Position numbers and translations under genes: made by a program. The notes below the pieces were generated by a model, which was not told the origin of the DNA, ran no database searches, and was given only the letters and a program-made list of their open reading frames with translations. A DNA stretch of 38,435 nt from Candidatus Bathyarchaeota archaeon (GTDB lineage Archaea; Thermoproteota; Bathyarchaeia; 40CM-2-53-6; FEN-987), in NCBI GenBank assembly GCA_022865625.1, contig JALHTB010000013.1, forward strand, positions 1 to 38,435, in the 5' to 3' direction. Below are positions 30,673 to 38,264 of this stretch, one piece after another; position 1 is the first letter of the stretch, and every line of letters starts with the position of its first letter.

Positions 30673-31496
30673 CTCACCAAGTCGAGCTCAAGAATGTGAG
30701 CAAGGAATACGATCAGGCTGGAGATTCGGTCCCGGCGATCCAGGACGTGAGCTTCGCAGTCAATCGGGGCGAATTCGCCTGCGTCGTTGGTCCCAGTGGA
30801 TGTGGCAAGTCTACGCTGTTGAAGATGACTGCTGGACTGGACAAGCCAACGTCAGGGGAGATCCGGTTCTGTGGTGAACCAGTGACCGGGCCTCATTCGA
30901 AGATCAGCATGGTCTTCCAGTCCTTTGCTTTGTTTCCGTGGAGAACGGTCGTCGGGAATGTGGAGTATGGACTCGAAGCTCAGGGAGTCCCCAAAGCGGA
31001 GCGTCTTGACTCAGTCCAAAAGTACTTGGAGATGGTGGGGCTCACCGGATATGGCCACTTGTATCCCAAGCAACTGTCTGGCGGAATGAAACAACGCGTG
31101 GGAATCGCTCGAGCGCTTGCAGTGGATCCGGAAGTGATACTCATGGATGAAGCGTTTAGTGCAATCGACGAATTCACCGCGGAAACACTACGAGAGGAAG
31201 TTGCGGACATTCACGCCGAAACAGAGAAGACATTCATCTTGGTAACACACAATCTTGTCGAAGCCATAGAGTTGGCGGACAAGATAGTGGTCCTAAGCGC
31301 GAGACCCGCACGAGTAAAGAAGATACTTGACGTCGACCTCGAGCGACCTAGAGATAGAACACACTCAGAATTCATTCATGCCCACAAGAGCATATTCGCA
31401 TTGCTAAAAGAGGAATTAGAGACCACGATGGTGCGGCGCAGAATCAGAAGGGTCCCCGAGTTCGAAGGCCTCACCGACCTTGAGGGCCAGAACTAG
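30648..31496 (+). CDS. ABC transporter ATPase, SsuB/TauB-like
   Basis: I chose the ATG at 30648, which overlaps the permease end by 25 bases; the frame upstream is only a shadow of the permease. The 282-residue product has Walker A GPSGCGKS at 48-55, a Q-loop (MVFQSFALFPW), the signature LSGGMKQR, Walker B VILMDEAF and the switch VTHN. The FPWRTV motif after the Q-loop is characteristic of the nitrate/sulfonate/taurine importer ATPases. The ATPase drives uptake through the adjacent permease. The C-terminal 45 residues include an Arg-rich segment (VRRRIRRV). Confidence 0.92.
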   Translation: MDQAVDGLTHQVELKNVSKEYDQAGDSVPAIQDVSFAVNRGEFACVVGPSGCGKSTLLKMTAGLDKPTSGEIRFCGEPVTGPHSKISMVFQSFALFPWRTVVGNVEYGLEAQGVPKAERLDSVQKYLEMVGLTGYGHLYPKQLSGGMKQRVGIARALAVDPEVILMDEAFSAIDEFTAETLREEVADIHAETEKTFILVTHNLVEAIELADKIVVLSARPARVKKILDVDLERPRDRTHSEFIHAHKSIFALLKEELETTMVRRRIRRVPEFEGLTDLEGQN

Positions 31497-31537
31497 CTCT
31501 CAGTAACGCTTCTCCTGCAGGCGAACACCGAAGCGGT

Positions 31538-31900
31538 CTACTTGAGTTGCTTTCCACACTTGGGGCAGAACCGTGCTGTTGGAATGACGGCTGTCCCGCA
31601 GTTGGGGCAATTGGCTGTAGGTGGGGGAGGCGGAATCGGAACCTGACCGATTTCGGGTCCCTTTGGAAGTTCAATCTCCTTGCGCAGAAGCACAACATCC
31701 ACGACAGACTGTATATCCTCCCACGCAACCTGCAGATCAGATCCTGTTCTCGCCGTAACCATCAGGTTGATCCTCTTCTCCACAATGTTCACTCCAATAT
31801 CCCTAACGGTTCCGACTGAGGAGCCCTTGCTGTCGATGACTTGCATACCTTTGAACTTCTGAGTGGGGACAAAGTCTCCCTTCTTTTCAGTCATGTTCAT
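31538..31900 (-). CDS. PRC-barrel domain protein with C-terminal zinc ribbon
   Basis: Residues about 15-75 (GMQVIDSKGSSVGTVRDIGVN, then LQVAWEDIQSVVDVVLL) match the PRC-barrel, a small RNA- and protein-binding beta-barrel found in RimM and many archaeal proteins. A proline-rich linker leads to a zinc ribbon with Cys98, Cys101, Cys112 and Cys115. The ATG at 31900 lies 25-35 bases from a TATA box on the minus strand, so the transcript is nearly leaderless; an ATG two codons later is also possible. Function is unknown. The gene converges on the ABC operon, and its 5' end faces the GOLD-like gene. Confidence 0.82.
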   Translation of the reverse strand: MNMTEKKGDFVPTQKFKGMQVIDSKGSSVGTVRDIGVNIVEKRINLMVTARTGSDLQVAWEDIQSVVDVVLLRKEIELPKGPEIGQVPIPPPPPTANCPNCGTAVIPTARFCPKCGKQLK

Positions 31901-31925
31901 CAGCCGACTGATACCTCGTCAAGTG

Positions 31926-31935
31926 GATATATATC
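31926..31935 (-). promoter_or_regulatory. TATA box for the PRC-barrel gene
   Basis: On the minus strand the sequence is GATATATATC-like. It is centred about 30 bases before the ATG at 31900, predicting a leaderless or very short-leader mRNA. Confidence 0.6.
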
Positions 31936-32062
31936 TCTCACCACAGGTCCGCAGATTCCTCTGTTCTTTCCCGCTCTCTGCTTCATTATGAGCAGGTTCA
32001 TGACAAGAAGGGCTTTACATCACGCTGGACGTGTGGCCGCTTAGGAGAGGGCTAGCTGTTCC

Positions 32063-32620
32063 ATGCATACATCCAACTTCCTCGCAGGAGTCGCACTCAT
32101 TCTCGTAGGCGCGCTCTTGTTCTTGGCTGGTCCCCAACTGATCATGGTTCCGTCGACACAAACTCAAGTCACTGGGCTGTTCAGCAGTGAAGGGATCTTA
32201 GTGGCTGATGTCTGGGAGCGCTCCGTACAATTGGACGAGGGTATACTGGTAAATGGCACAGTTGCAGTCATCTCCGCTCTCACGAACGAACCTTCCGAGA
32301 TATCGATGCTTGTTATGGATGATGCGAACTATCAGAAGTGGGTCGCTCACGGCAACCCGACATACATCTTCCAGAGAGACCTGTCCAGTGGACAGAGCTT
32401 CTCGTTCACCGTGCCTCGTACCGGGACCTATCACTTCGTCTTTGACAACACAATCTCACCGGTCAAGAAGAAGGTCACAATCACTGCGGATCTTCAGAGG
32501 CAGGTCGTGGTCAACCTGCCCGATGAACGCGTGCGCTACGTTGCATACGCTCTGTTGGGTGTTGGATTCCTCGTCACTGTGGTGGGTGCGTTGCGGAAGA
32601 CTCAGGTGCCGTGGGCATAG
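32063..32620 (+). CDS. Two-helix membrane protein with GOLD-like ectodomain
   Basis: The ATG at 32063 follows GGAGAGG (32045-32051). The 185-residue product has an N-terminal transmembrane helix, an extracellular beta-sandwich of about 115 residues and a C-terminal helix. The sandwich ends in FTVPRTGTYHFVFDNTIS followed by KKKVTI. This is the hallmark of the last strands of the GOLD/emp24 fold (G-x-Y-x-[FL]-x-[FL]-x-N). In eukaryotes such domains occur in p24 cargo receptors; archaeal proteins with this shape are known but their role is not. It seems to be transcribed alone. Confidence 0.68.
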   Translation: MHTSNFLAGVALILVGALLFLAGPQLIMVPSTQTQVTGLFSSEGILVADVWERSVQLDEGILVNGTVAVISALTNEPSEISMLVMDDANYQKWVAHGNPTYIFQRDLSSGQSFSFTVPRTGTYHFVFDNTISPVKKKVTITADLQRQVVVNLPDERVRYVAYALLGVGFLVTVVGALRKTQVPWA

Positions 32621-32651
32621 ATCAGAAGTTTCCGAATGGGCATCACAGAAG

Positions 32652-32660
32652 CTCTAAATA
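32652..32660 (+). promoter_or_regulatory. TATA-like element before the SWIB-like gene
   Basis: CTCTAAATA is spaced to start transcription near 32682, about 24 bases before the TTG at 32706. Confidence 0.4.
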
Positions 32661-32705
32661 GAATCCATGGGTATGGAAATGTGATATTGCGGGCGGGTAT
32701 GACTA

Positions 32706-32996
32706 TTGAGCGGTCTTCTGAAGAAGAGGATTCTGGCTGACCGAAACCTCGGAATCATAATTGGGGCTCAGGAAGGCACAGTTGTGAGTTACGCGGAAAT
32801 CCAGAAAGGCCTCCACAAGTACATTCGCGACAATCACCTGAGAACCGACCTCCCAGGAGGGGCAACCACAGCGCCCCATCAGGCTCCCGAGCCGGAGGGG
32901 CCGAAGAGTCAGCCGCGAGGCTCCTACTGCATATTCTGTGGAGAAGCCATGCCCAGTGGTGCGATATTCTGCGATTTGTGTGGAGTGCTCCAATGA
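32706..32996 (+). CDS. SWIB/MDM2-like half-domain joined to a zinc ribbon
   Basis: The 96-residue product begins at TTG, which is forced because a TGA lies in frame at 32700-32702 and no ATG follows near. Residues about 10-48 (LADRNLGIIIG, then EIQKGLHKYIRDNHLRTD) resemble the first half of a SWIB/MDM2 domain, with the typical YI-x-x-N-x-L. A linker rich in Pro leads to a zinc ribbon with Cys75, Cys78, Cys89 and Cys92. Together this suggests a small DNA- or protein-binding factor. Resemblance to SWIB is by pattern only and covers about half the domain, so confidence is moderate. Confidence 0.6.
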   Translation: MSGLLKKRILADRNLGIIIGAQEGTVVSYAEIQKGLHKYIRDNHLRTDLPGGATTAPHQAPEPEGPKSQPRGSYCIFCGEAMPSGAIFCDLCGVLQ

Positions 32997-33076
32997 AGGA
33001 TTTCTCATGGCTCTAGTAAACAGATGGCAAAAGCATCGCTGGATATGTTGATTATCAAATTCACATCGATGATTTG

Positions 33077-33086
33077 TCTTTAAATA
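33077..33086 (+). promoter_or_regulatory. TATA box for the HMG-CoA synthase gene
   Basis: TCTTTAAATA sits about 60 bases before the ATG at 33142. Transcription would start near 33107. Confidence 0.55.
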
Positions 33087-33141
33087 GCATCTGCTGAGTT
33101 CTAGAGGGCCCCCAAGTTCTGTGTGAGGAATTCGATCTAGG

Positions 33142-34704
33142 ATGAGTCATAGCGACGTGGGCATCGTAGGGTACGGGGTATACGTACCTATCCAGCGAAT
33201 TCGGACAGAAGTGATCGTCAAGGCTAGAGAGGCCAAACGGAAGGATCTTCCAGACTTTTTACGGAAGGTCCGAGACGGTCTGCTTCTGCGATACAAGGCA
33301 ATAGCTGGCGTGGACGAGGACACGATCACAATTGCTTCCGAAGCGGCCCAGAACGCCATCACGATGGCTGGCCTTGACCCACGCAGGATCGGCTCAGTAG
33401 CGGTTGGATCGGAATCTAAACCCTACGCAGTCGGGACGATCGCGAGGCACGTCGCCTCATTCACAGGAATAGGAAACAGAGTCTACGTGTCCGATCTGGA
33501 AGGTGCATGCAATGCTGGCATGCAGGCGTTCAGTTTCATCGAAGGACAGGTAGCCAACGGAAAGATCGACTACGGACTCGCCATCGGTGCTGATGTGGCG
33601 CAAGCACCTCAGGGGGATCCGCTGGAATACGCATGCGGGGCCGGCGCCGGAGCATTTGTGCTCGGAAAGGACGACCTAGTGGCATCGATCGAGGATACCG
33701 CGGCATACTCGAGCCTGACTATGGATTTCTGGAGGCGCGATGGGATGCCGTACCCGAGCCACTTTGGAAGGACCACGGTGGAAGCATACGTCCGGCATGT
33801 GATCGGTGCAATCGAACATCTGCTTTCCAAGCATCACGACCTGAAGTTGATGGATTTTGACTATCTAACCTTCCATCAACCGTCAGGATACATGCCACTC
33901 AAGGTGTGCAAGACGCTCTCGCAGAACAAGATAGAGAACCTTGAGGATTGGGAAGTCGAGCCGAGAATTCACCTGACACCTGAATTCGTGGAGGAGAAGG
34001 TCAAGCCGTGGCTCCGAGTGTTGGACACAGGAAACACCTACGCAGCATCAACACCCATCGCAGTCTGCGACATCCTTGACCACGCAACACCCGGCCAGAA
34101 CATTCTGGCAGTCTCATATGGGTCTGGAGCGTACACGATTGCAACGTGGTTGAAGGTTCAGGAAGGCATTCTAGCGAAACGTGGACGAACCCCTACAGTC
34201 GAGCAGTATCTTACTAGACGACGCGAGATCAAGCTGGAAACATATCAGGATCATCTGAGACAGAAACTGCGAAACGTGAGACGCAGGATTTCTCATCCTC
34301 GCATTGTCGGAGAGATCACGCCAACTGAAGACCGTCACATGACTGTCACATTGTGTCACGGTTGCGAGCGCGTATTCTATCCTGCAAGGGACAGATGTCT
34401 CGAATGGGATTGTAAAGGACCTTTGGAACAGCGGCAGGTTCCACTGTTGGCGAAGCTTGTGTCTTTCAAGAAGCTTCCTCTTCAGAGAAGACTTGCCTCT
34501 AACTTTGAGATTATCTCCAGAGGCAAGGCCCTGATCGTTGACGTGGCACCAGGTGAAGTTGTCAATGGCATTCCACTTGAAGTCGTGATTCGAAAGCTAG
34601 ATGACGAAGGGAGAGACGGTCTCATAATCTATGGACCTGCATACCGCCCCGCCTTCAGAACAGCCGCGAAAACCATGAACAACAAGAGCGAAAGCAGCGC
34701 GTAG
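33142..34704 (+). CDS. Hydroxymethylglutaryl-CoA synthase fused to a DUF35-like zinc ribbon/OB module
   Basis: The N-terminal 360 residues are an archaeal-type HMG-CoA synthase of the thiolase fold: VGIVGYGVYVP at the start, the catalytic Cys123 in EGACNAGMQA, IGADVAQAPQGDPLEYACGAGAGAF, His245 in FHQPSGY, and DTGNTYAAS. The enzyme condenses acetyl-CoA with acetoacetyl-CoA in the mevalonate route to isoprenoid lipids. After a basic linker, the last 120 residues hold Cys405, Cys408, Cys419 and Cys424 and strands that resemble a DUF35 zinc ribbon and OB fold. In many archaea DUF35 is a separate protein that bridges thiolase and HMG-CoA synthase; here it is fused. No thiolase gene lies nearby. 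The length (520) is far above the usual 350. Confidence 0.88.
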   Translation: MSHSDVGIVGYGVYVPIQRIRTEVIVKAREAKRKDLPDFLRKVRDGLLLRYKAIAGVDEDTITIASEAAQNAITMAGLDPRRIGSVAVGSESKPYAVGTIARHVASFTGIGNRVYVSDLEGACNAGMQAFSFIEGQVANGKIDYGLAIGADVAQAPQGDPLEYACGAGAGAFVLGKDDLVASIEDTAAYSSLTMDFWRRDGMPYPSHFGRTTVEAYVRHVIGAIEHLLSKHHDLKLMDFDYLTFHQPSGYMPLKVCKTLSQNKIENLEDWEVEPRIHLTPEFVEEKVKPWLRVLDTGNTYAASTPIAVCDILDHATPGQNILAVSYGSGAYTIATWLKVQEGILAKRGRTPTVEQYLTRRREIKLETYQDHLRQKLRNVRRRISHPRIVGEITPTEDRHMTVTLCHGCERVFYPARDRCLEWDCKGPLEQRQVPLLAKLVSFKKLPLQRRLASNFEIISRGKALIVDVAPGEVVNGIPLEVVIRKLDDEGRDGLIIYGPAYRPAFRTAAKTMNNKSESSA

Positions 34705-34755
34705 CAAGTTCACTTGTCAGGGCGTTGCGGTGGACACGACTGACGCGACAACCAG

Positions 34756-35757
34756 ATGGGCTCTAGAATGATCTTGTTGGCTGGAGTGGACGGTGGTGCC
34801 ACGAAGACAGTCGCAGTCGTGGGAAGACTTGATGGAACTCTGCTGGGCTTCGCTCGGGGTCCAGCTTCGAACTACCACAACGTTGGCCTCAAGAAGGCCG
34901 CGGAATCGATCCATGCAACGATAGCTCTGGCCTGTCGACGCGCAGGAACACGGCCGAAGAATCTTGAGACGGCTGTGATGGGGCTTGCCGGAATGGATTC
35001 GCCCAAGGATTTCAGGATGGGACGCAGAGTAGCTGATCTGACTTGCATTGGAAAGAGACGAATTGTCAAGCACGATTCCGTCATCGCTCTCTACGCGGCC
35101 ACACTCGGCAAACCTGGTATCGTCGTAAATGCAGGCACAGGGTCATTCGCCGCGGGGATCGATGCGCGTGGACGAGTGATTCGAGCGGGCGGGTGGGGAA
35201 ACATCATCGATGACGAAGGAAGCGCGTATGACATTGGAACGCTGGCAATCAGATCGGCCCTCCGCGCTCTTGACGGAAGAGAAGAAAAGACATTGCTCTC
35301 AAGGCTTCTGGTGAGACACTTCAGGCTTCGAACACTGCAAAACATAGTCCACGAAGTCTATGAGAAGCCCATGAGCGTGAATGAGATCTCTGCAGTCTCA
35401 AAACTCGTCGCGTATGCCGCCTCCAGAGGCGACCGTGTCGCTCAGAACATCTTTGCACAAGAAGGACGAGCCTTGGCGAAGTTGGTGTCTGCGATCGCAC
35501 GCCGACTGAAGATGACGGGAAGCAAGCCTGATGTCTACTGCGTGGGCGGGGTCTTCAATGCCGGTCCAATACTGATGAATCCATTCAAACAAGAACTTCG
35601 AAAGAGCATCCCTCGATTCACTATTCGTAGTCTGAGATTCGAACCGGCAATTGGTTCCTTCGTCGTGGGGCTTCAAGAGCAACATGTTGCGGCACAAGGC
35701 CGAGTATTGGCAAACCTTCAGACCTCGTACGCACGACATTTCGGCAAGAAGCATTAG
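34756..35757 (+). CDS. BadF/BadG/NAGK-type ATPase, probable amino-sugar kinase
   Basis: The 333-residue product has the ASKHA fold signatures: GVDGGATKT at the phosphate-1 site, GLAGMD, NAGTGSFAAGID for phosphate-2, GGWGNIIDDEGSAYDIG, and GGVFNAGPIL for the adenosine site. This set is typical of the BadF/BcrA family and of eukaryotic-type N-acetylglucosamine kinase. The next gene is a GlmS-like sugar-phosphate isomerase and the third a HAD protein, so an amino-sugar kinase is the best guess. An ATG four codons later (34768) is a possible start. It is 51 bases downstream of the HMG-CoA synthase gene and may share its transcript. Confidence 0.82.
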   Translation: MGSRMILLAGVDGGATKTVAVVGRLDGTLLGFARGPASNYHNVGLKKAAESIHATIALACRRAGTRPKNLETAVMGLAGMDSPKDFRMGRRVADLTCIGKRRIVKHDSVIALYAATLGKPGIVVNAGTGSFAAGIDARGRVIRAGGWGNIIDDEGSAYDIGTLAIRSALRALDGREEKTLLSRLLVRHFRLRTLQNIVHEVYEKPMSVNEISAVSKLVAYAASRGDRVAQNIFAQEGRALAKLVSAIARRLKMTGSKPDVYCVGGVFNAGPILMNPFKQELRKSIPRFTIRSLRFEPAIGSFVVGLQEQHVAAQGRVLANLQTSYARHFGKKH

Positions 35758-35777
35758 ACTGCACGCCGGCCAAATGC

Positions 35778-35788
35778 GGTATATATCC
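35778..35788 (+). promoter_or_regulatory. TATA box for the SIS isomerase gene
   Basis: GGTATATATCC lies between the kinase gene and the isomerase gene. It predicts transcription from about 35808, so the isomerase pair has its own promoter. Confidence 0.55.
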
Positions 35789-35822
35789 CACTGTTCCGCA
35801 ATCTGTGTAGCGTGAGCTAGGT

Positions 35823-36902
35823 GTGCCAGAGGAGCAGGGCTCTCACCATATGCTGTTGGAGATTCTTGAAGAGCCCACAGCCCTCCATGAGACTCTCGAT
35901 GCGATTGCAGGCACCTGCAAGAAGATCGCGTCTGAATTAGCAGGGGAGGAGCTTGGTCTGGTCTACTTCACCGGGAGCGGCACGAGCTATCATGCGGCGC
36001 TCGCCAGTCACTATCTTGTATCATCATTGAGCACTAGGCCAACGAATTCGATCCCTGCCTCCGAATTCAGCTCTTGGGTCCGCACACCATCAGCAGGTGG
36101 TAGCATCTTGATTGCCATATCACAGTCAGGCGAAAGCGTAGACATCGTATCGGCCATGGAGGATGCAAGAGAGAGGGGAATGCGTACTGTTGCTGTGACT
36201 AACAATCGATCAAGCCCGCTCGCCAAAGCTGCCGACTTCACTGTGCTGACACAGGCCGGTCCTGAGAACGCGGTTACAGCTACCAAGACTTTCGTCTGCT
36301 GTCTAGCCGCAGTTTCTCTCCTCGATCTCGAACTGATCGAAGCCACTGGATCCTTGGCTGCTAGCCCCGAGGAACTAATCTCAACCCGCCGGCAACTGAC
36401 AAACTCGCCCTCTGTTGTGCAGGAAACGATCACAATGTGCAAAGAAAGAGCCAAAGTGTTCGCGGAATCTTACAAAGAGAACTCTCTGTTCTTCCTGCTT
36501 GGCAGGGGAGCCAACTACGCAACTGCTCTGGAAGGAGCCTTGAAGCTAAAAGAGTCCTGCAATGTCATGGCAGAAGGACACGCTGCCAGGGAGTTCCTGC
36601 ATGGCCCAATGCAGCTTGTGGACGAGACCACCCCTGTCGTAGTAATCTCCACGAAGAACGACCGGGAGTCACTTGAGCCGCTCTCGGCAAGCTTCAAGCG
36701 ACTCGGCGCACCAATAGTACACGTCAGTGAAGCGGACGACTCACAGAGCCGAGAAGATCAGTTGAACGTCGCGGGAGGGCTCTCGGAGCCACTTAGCCCG
36801 CTCGCATTTATAGTCCCGATTCAACTATTTGCGTACTATAGTGCAGTATCCCGAGGGCTTAACCCAGACAAGCCCACGAAACTGACAAAGGTGGTAAGAT
36901 GA
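35823..36902 (+). CDS. SIS-domain sugar-phosphate isomerase, GlmS isomerase-half-like
   Basis: The 359-residue product contains two SIS domains: FTGSGTSYHAALASHYL and ISQSGESVDIVSA in the first, and LLGRGANYATALEGALKLKE and HGPMQLVD in the second. MLLEILEEPTALHETL at the start and the C-terminal NPDKPTKLTKVV are typical of the isomerase half of glucosamine-6-phosphate synthase. The glutaminase half is absent, so the enzyme probably acts as an aldose/ketose isomerase or deaminase on amino-sugar phosphates, like archaeal GlmD- or AgaS-type proteins. The GTG at 35823 is taken as start; an ATG at 35850 is possible. It is one base from the following HAD gene, so they are coupled. Confidence 0.85.
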   Translation: MPEEQGSHHMLLEILEEPTALHETLDAIAGTCKKIASELAGEELGLVYFTGSGTSYHAALASHYLVSSLSTRPTNSIPASEFSSWVRTPSAGGSILIAISQSGESVDIVSAMEDARERGMRTVAVTNNRSSPLAKAADFTVLTQAGPENAVTATKTFVCCLAAVSLLDLELIEATGSLAASPEELISTRRQLTNSPSVVQETITMCKERAKVFAESYKENSLFFLLGRGANYATALEGALKLKESCNVMAEGHAAREFLHGPMQLVDETTPVVVISTKNDRESLEPLSASFKRLGAPIVHVSEADDSQSREDQLNVAGGLSEPLSPLAFIVPIQLFAYYSAVSRGLNPDKPTKLTKVVR

Positions 36903-36903
36903 T

Positions 36904-37596
36904 TTGAAGGTCGAAGCACTCGTCTTTGCTATCGACGATGTTCTCTACGACACATCCCAGCAGCTGAGCGCTTCACGGATGAGCGCCGTAAGGGCAATGA
37001 GAGAAGCCGGATTACCAGCAGACGTTGAGACTGCATACCGCAAATTGGAGGAGATAGCCAAAGAGACAGGGCCCGACGACACGAAGCACTTTGACAAGTT
37101 GCTGGAACGCCTCGGCCTCAAATGGAACCCTGAGGTAATCGCGGCTGGAGTCGTCGCCTACCGTGCAACGAGCCCGGTCTACTTGAAGGCGTTCCCCGAC
37201 ACAGTCCCTACGCTGCTGAAGCTTAGGGGTGAGGGGTACAAGCTTGGGGTCGCGTCAGAAGGTCGAGCTGTTAAGCAGTGGCAGAAACTGATCCAGCTTG
37301 GATTGGAGCACATGTTCCATGCCGTCACCGTATCCGAAGAGACCGGGTCAGAAGCTTTTACGTCGGAGACCTTGCTGAAGACGCTCGGTAAGCTTGCGGC
37401 CGAGCCTGAGAAGAGCATCTTCGTCAGCTGTGACCTGTCGAACGAAATAGCAATTGCCAACGCGGTGAAGATGGTCACGGTCAGGATGATGACTGGCACG
37501 AATAGAACTAGTAGCCCAAGAGCCCAGGGTGAGAAGCCCGCCTACGAGATTACGAGACTTTCCGACTTGTTTGGGATCGTCGGGACGCCTGCCTGA
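36904..37596 (+). CDS. HAD-superfamily protein lacking the catalytic Asp (probable pseudo-enzyme)
   Basis: The 230-residue product starts at TTG one base after the previous stop. It has the overall shape of TIGR02253-type HAD hydrolases: VFAIDDVLYDTS, a helical cap, YKLGVASEGRAVKQWQKL, and a final strand with Asp. The first motif reads Ala9-Ile-Asp11-Asp-Val13 instead of Asp-x-Asp-x-Thr. The nucleophile Asp is Ala (codon GCT), and the Thr is Val. The motif III lysine region (usual KP) reads SEAF, and motif IV reads FVSCDLSNE rather than GDxxxxD. Several catalytic residues are thus lost while the frame stays intact. It may have a regulatory or binding role, perhaps with the adjacent isomerase. 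Confidence 0.8.
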   Translation: MKVEALVFAIDDVLYDTSQQLSASRMSAVRAMREAGLPADVETAYRKLEEIAKETGPDDTKHFDKLLERLGLKWNPEVIAAGVVAYRATSPVYLKAFPDTVPTLLKLRGEGYKLGVASEGRAVKQWQKLIQLGLEHMFHAVTVSEETGSEAFTSETLLKTLGKLAAEPEKSIFVSCDLSNEIAIANAVKMVTVRMMTGTNRTSSPRAQGEKPAYEITRLSDLFGIVGTPA

Positions 37597-37611
37597 AGAG
37601 CCGCTTCAGGC
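37591..37611 (+). terminator. Hairpin overlapping the HAD stop codon
   Basis: GCCTGAAG and CTTCAGGC (8-base perfect arms, 5-base loop) cover the TGA stop at 37594-37596. It ends the isomerase-HAD operon and may stabilise the 3' end or act as a terminator. No T-run follows, so a termination role is uncertain. Confidence 0.4.
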
Positions 37612-37767
37612 GTAGAAAACGGGAAGCTGATGCTCCAGAATCGGCTGTTTTGCGGCGGGCTTGGCTGTTCGGGCAGGTTTCACACCATTCGGTCAGGTTT
37701 TTCTTGTTCCGAAAGTGTAGGTGTGTGAGGCGTTGTTGTTGCCGCTGAAATCCCAAGCCGCACGTGA

Positions 37768-38091
37768 AAGAGGGCCCCAGAGAAGGGCCTGAAAGACAGG
37801 ATAGACGTACTCTCGCTTCTGCTCTACTCCGACTGGAAACCTGAAATCTTCACGGACTTGACCAGGAAGTTTGATCCAGCATCGCATCATGTGAATGTTC
37901 TCTTGAGGACAGTGAAGGAGAGTCGGGTCGAATACAGCTATCTGGGTCTCAGATATGAACGCGAGGGACGAAAACTAAGAAGCACCATCAACGAGCTTCT
38001 GACAATAACAGAGCGAGCGCAAGCTCCCGACTTTAGTCGTGGAGTAAGCATGAATCTCCTGACTTCAGTCAAGGAGAGAGCCAAGTTATAG
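37768..38091 (+). pseudogene. Winged-helix-like DNA-binding protein remnant without start codon
   Basis: From the TGA at 37765-37767 the frame stays open and reads as a winged-helix domain: DRIDVLSLLLYSDW, a recognition-helix-like HHVNVLLRTVKESRVEY, and a wing YLGLRYEREGRKL. No ATG or GTG precedes the domain core. The first TTG (37858) would delete helix 1, so the true start was probably lost by a frameshift or the gene is interrupted. A GTG in another frame at 37763 would fit a one-base slip. Alternatively CTG at 37786 is used. It could also be a live protein with an unusual start. Confidence 0.5.
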
Positions 38092-38243
38092 TTCAATGTT
38101 CTCCCTGAACCTGTGCCCAAAGCCTCATCTTGCATCGGGACGAGTCATCGTCGAACAGACGGTGAAGAGGACGCGGCAGACATTGCTTTCTTGTTTCCGA
38201 TCATCTTCCCGGAGGCTTAATTAGTTGCTGAGTATCAACTTTT

Positions 38244-38264
38244 GTTGACAGCAACATTGTCAAC
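38244..38264. promoter_or_regulatory. Inverted repeat at the start of the ribbon-helix-helix gene
   Basis: GTTGAC and GTCAAC are separated by 9 bases and overlap the start of the next gene; a CTTAATTA TATA-like element lies at 38217-38224. The site could be an autoregulatory operator for the encoded repressor. Confidence 0.35.
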
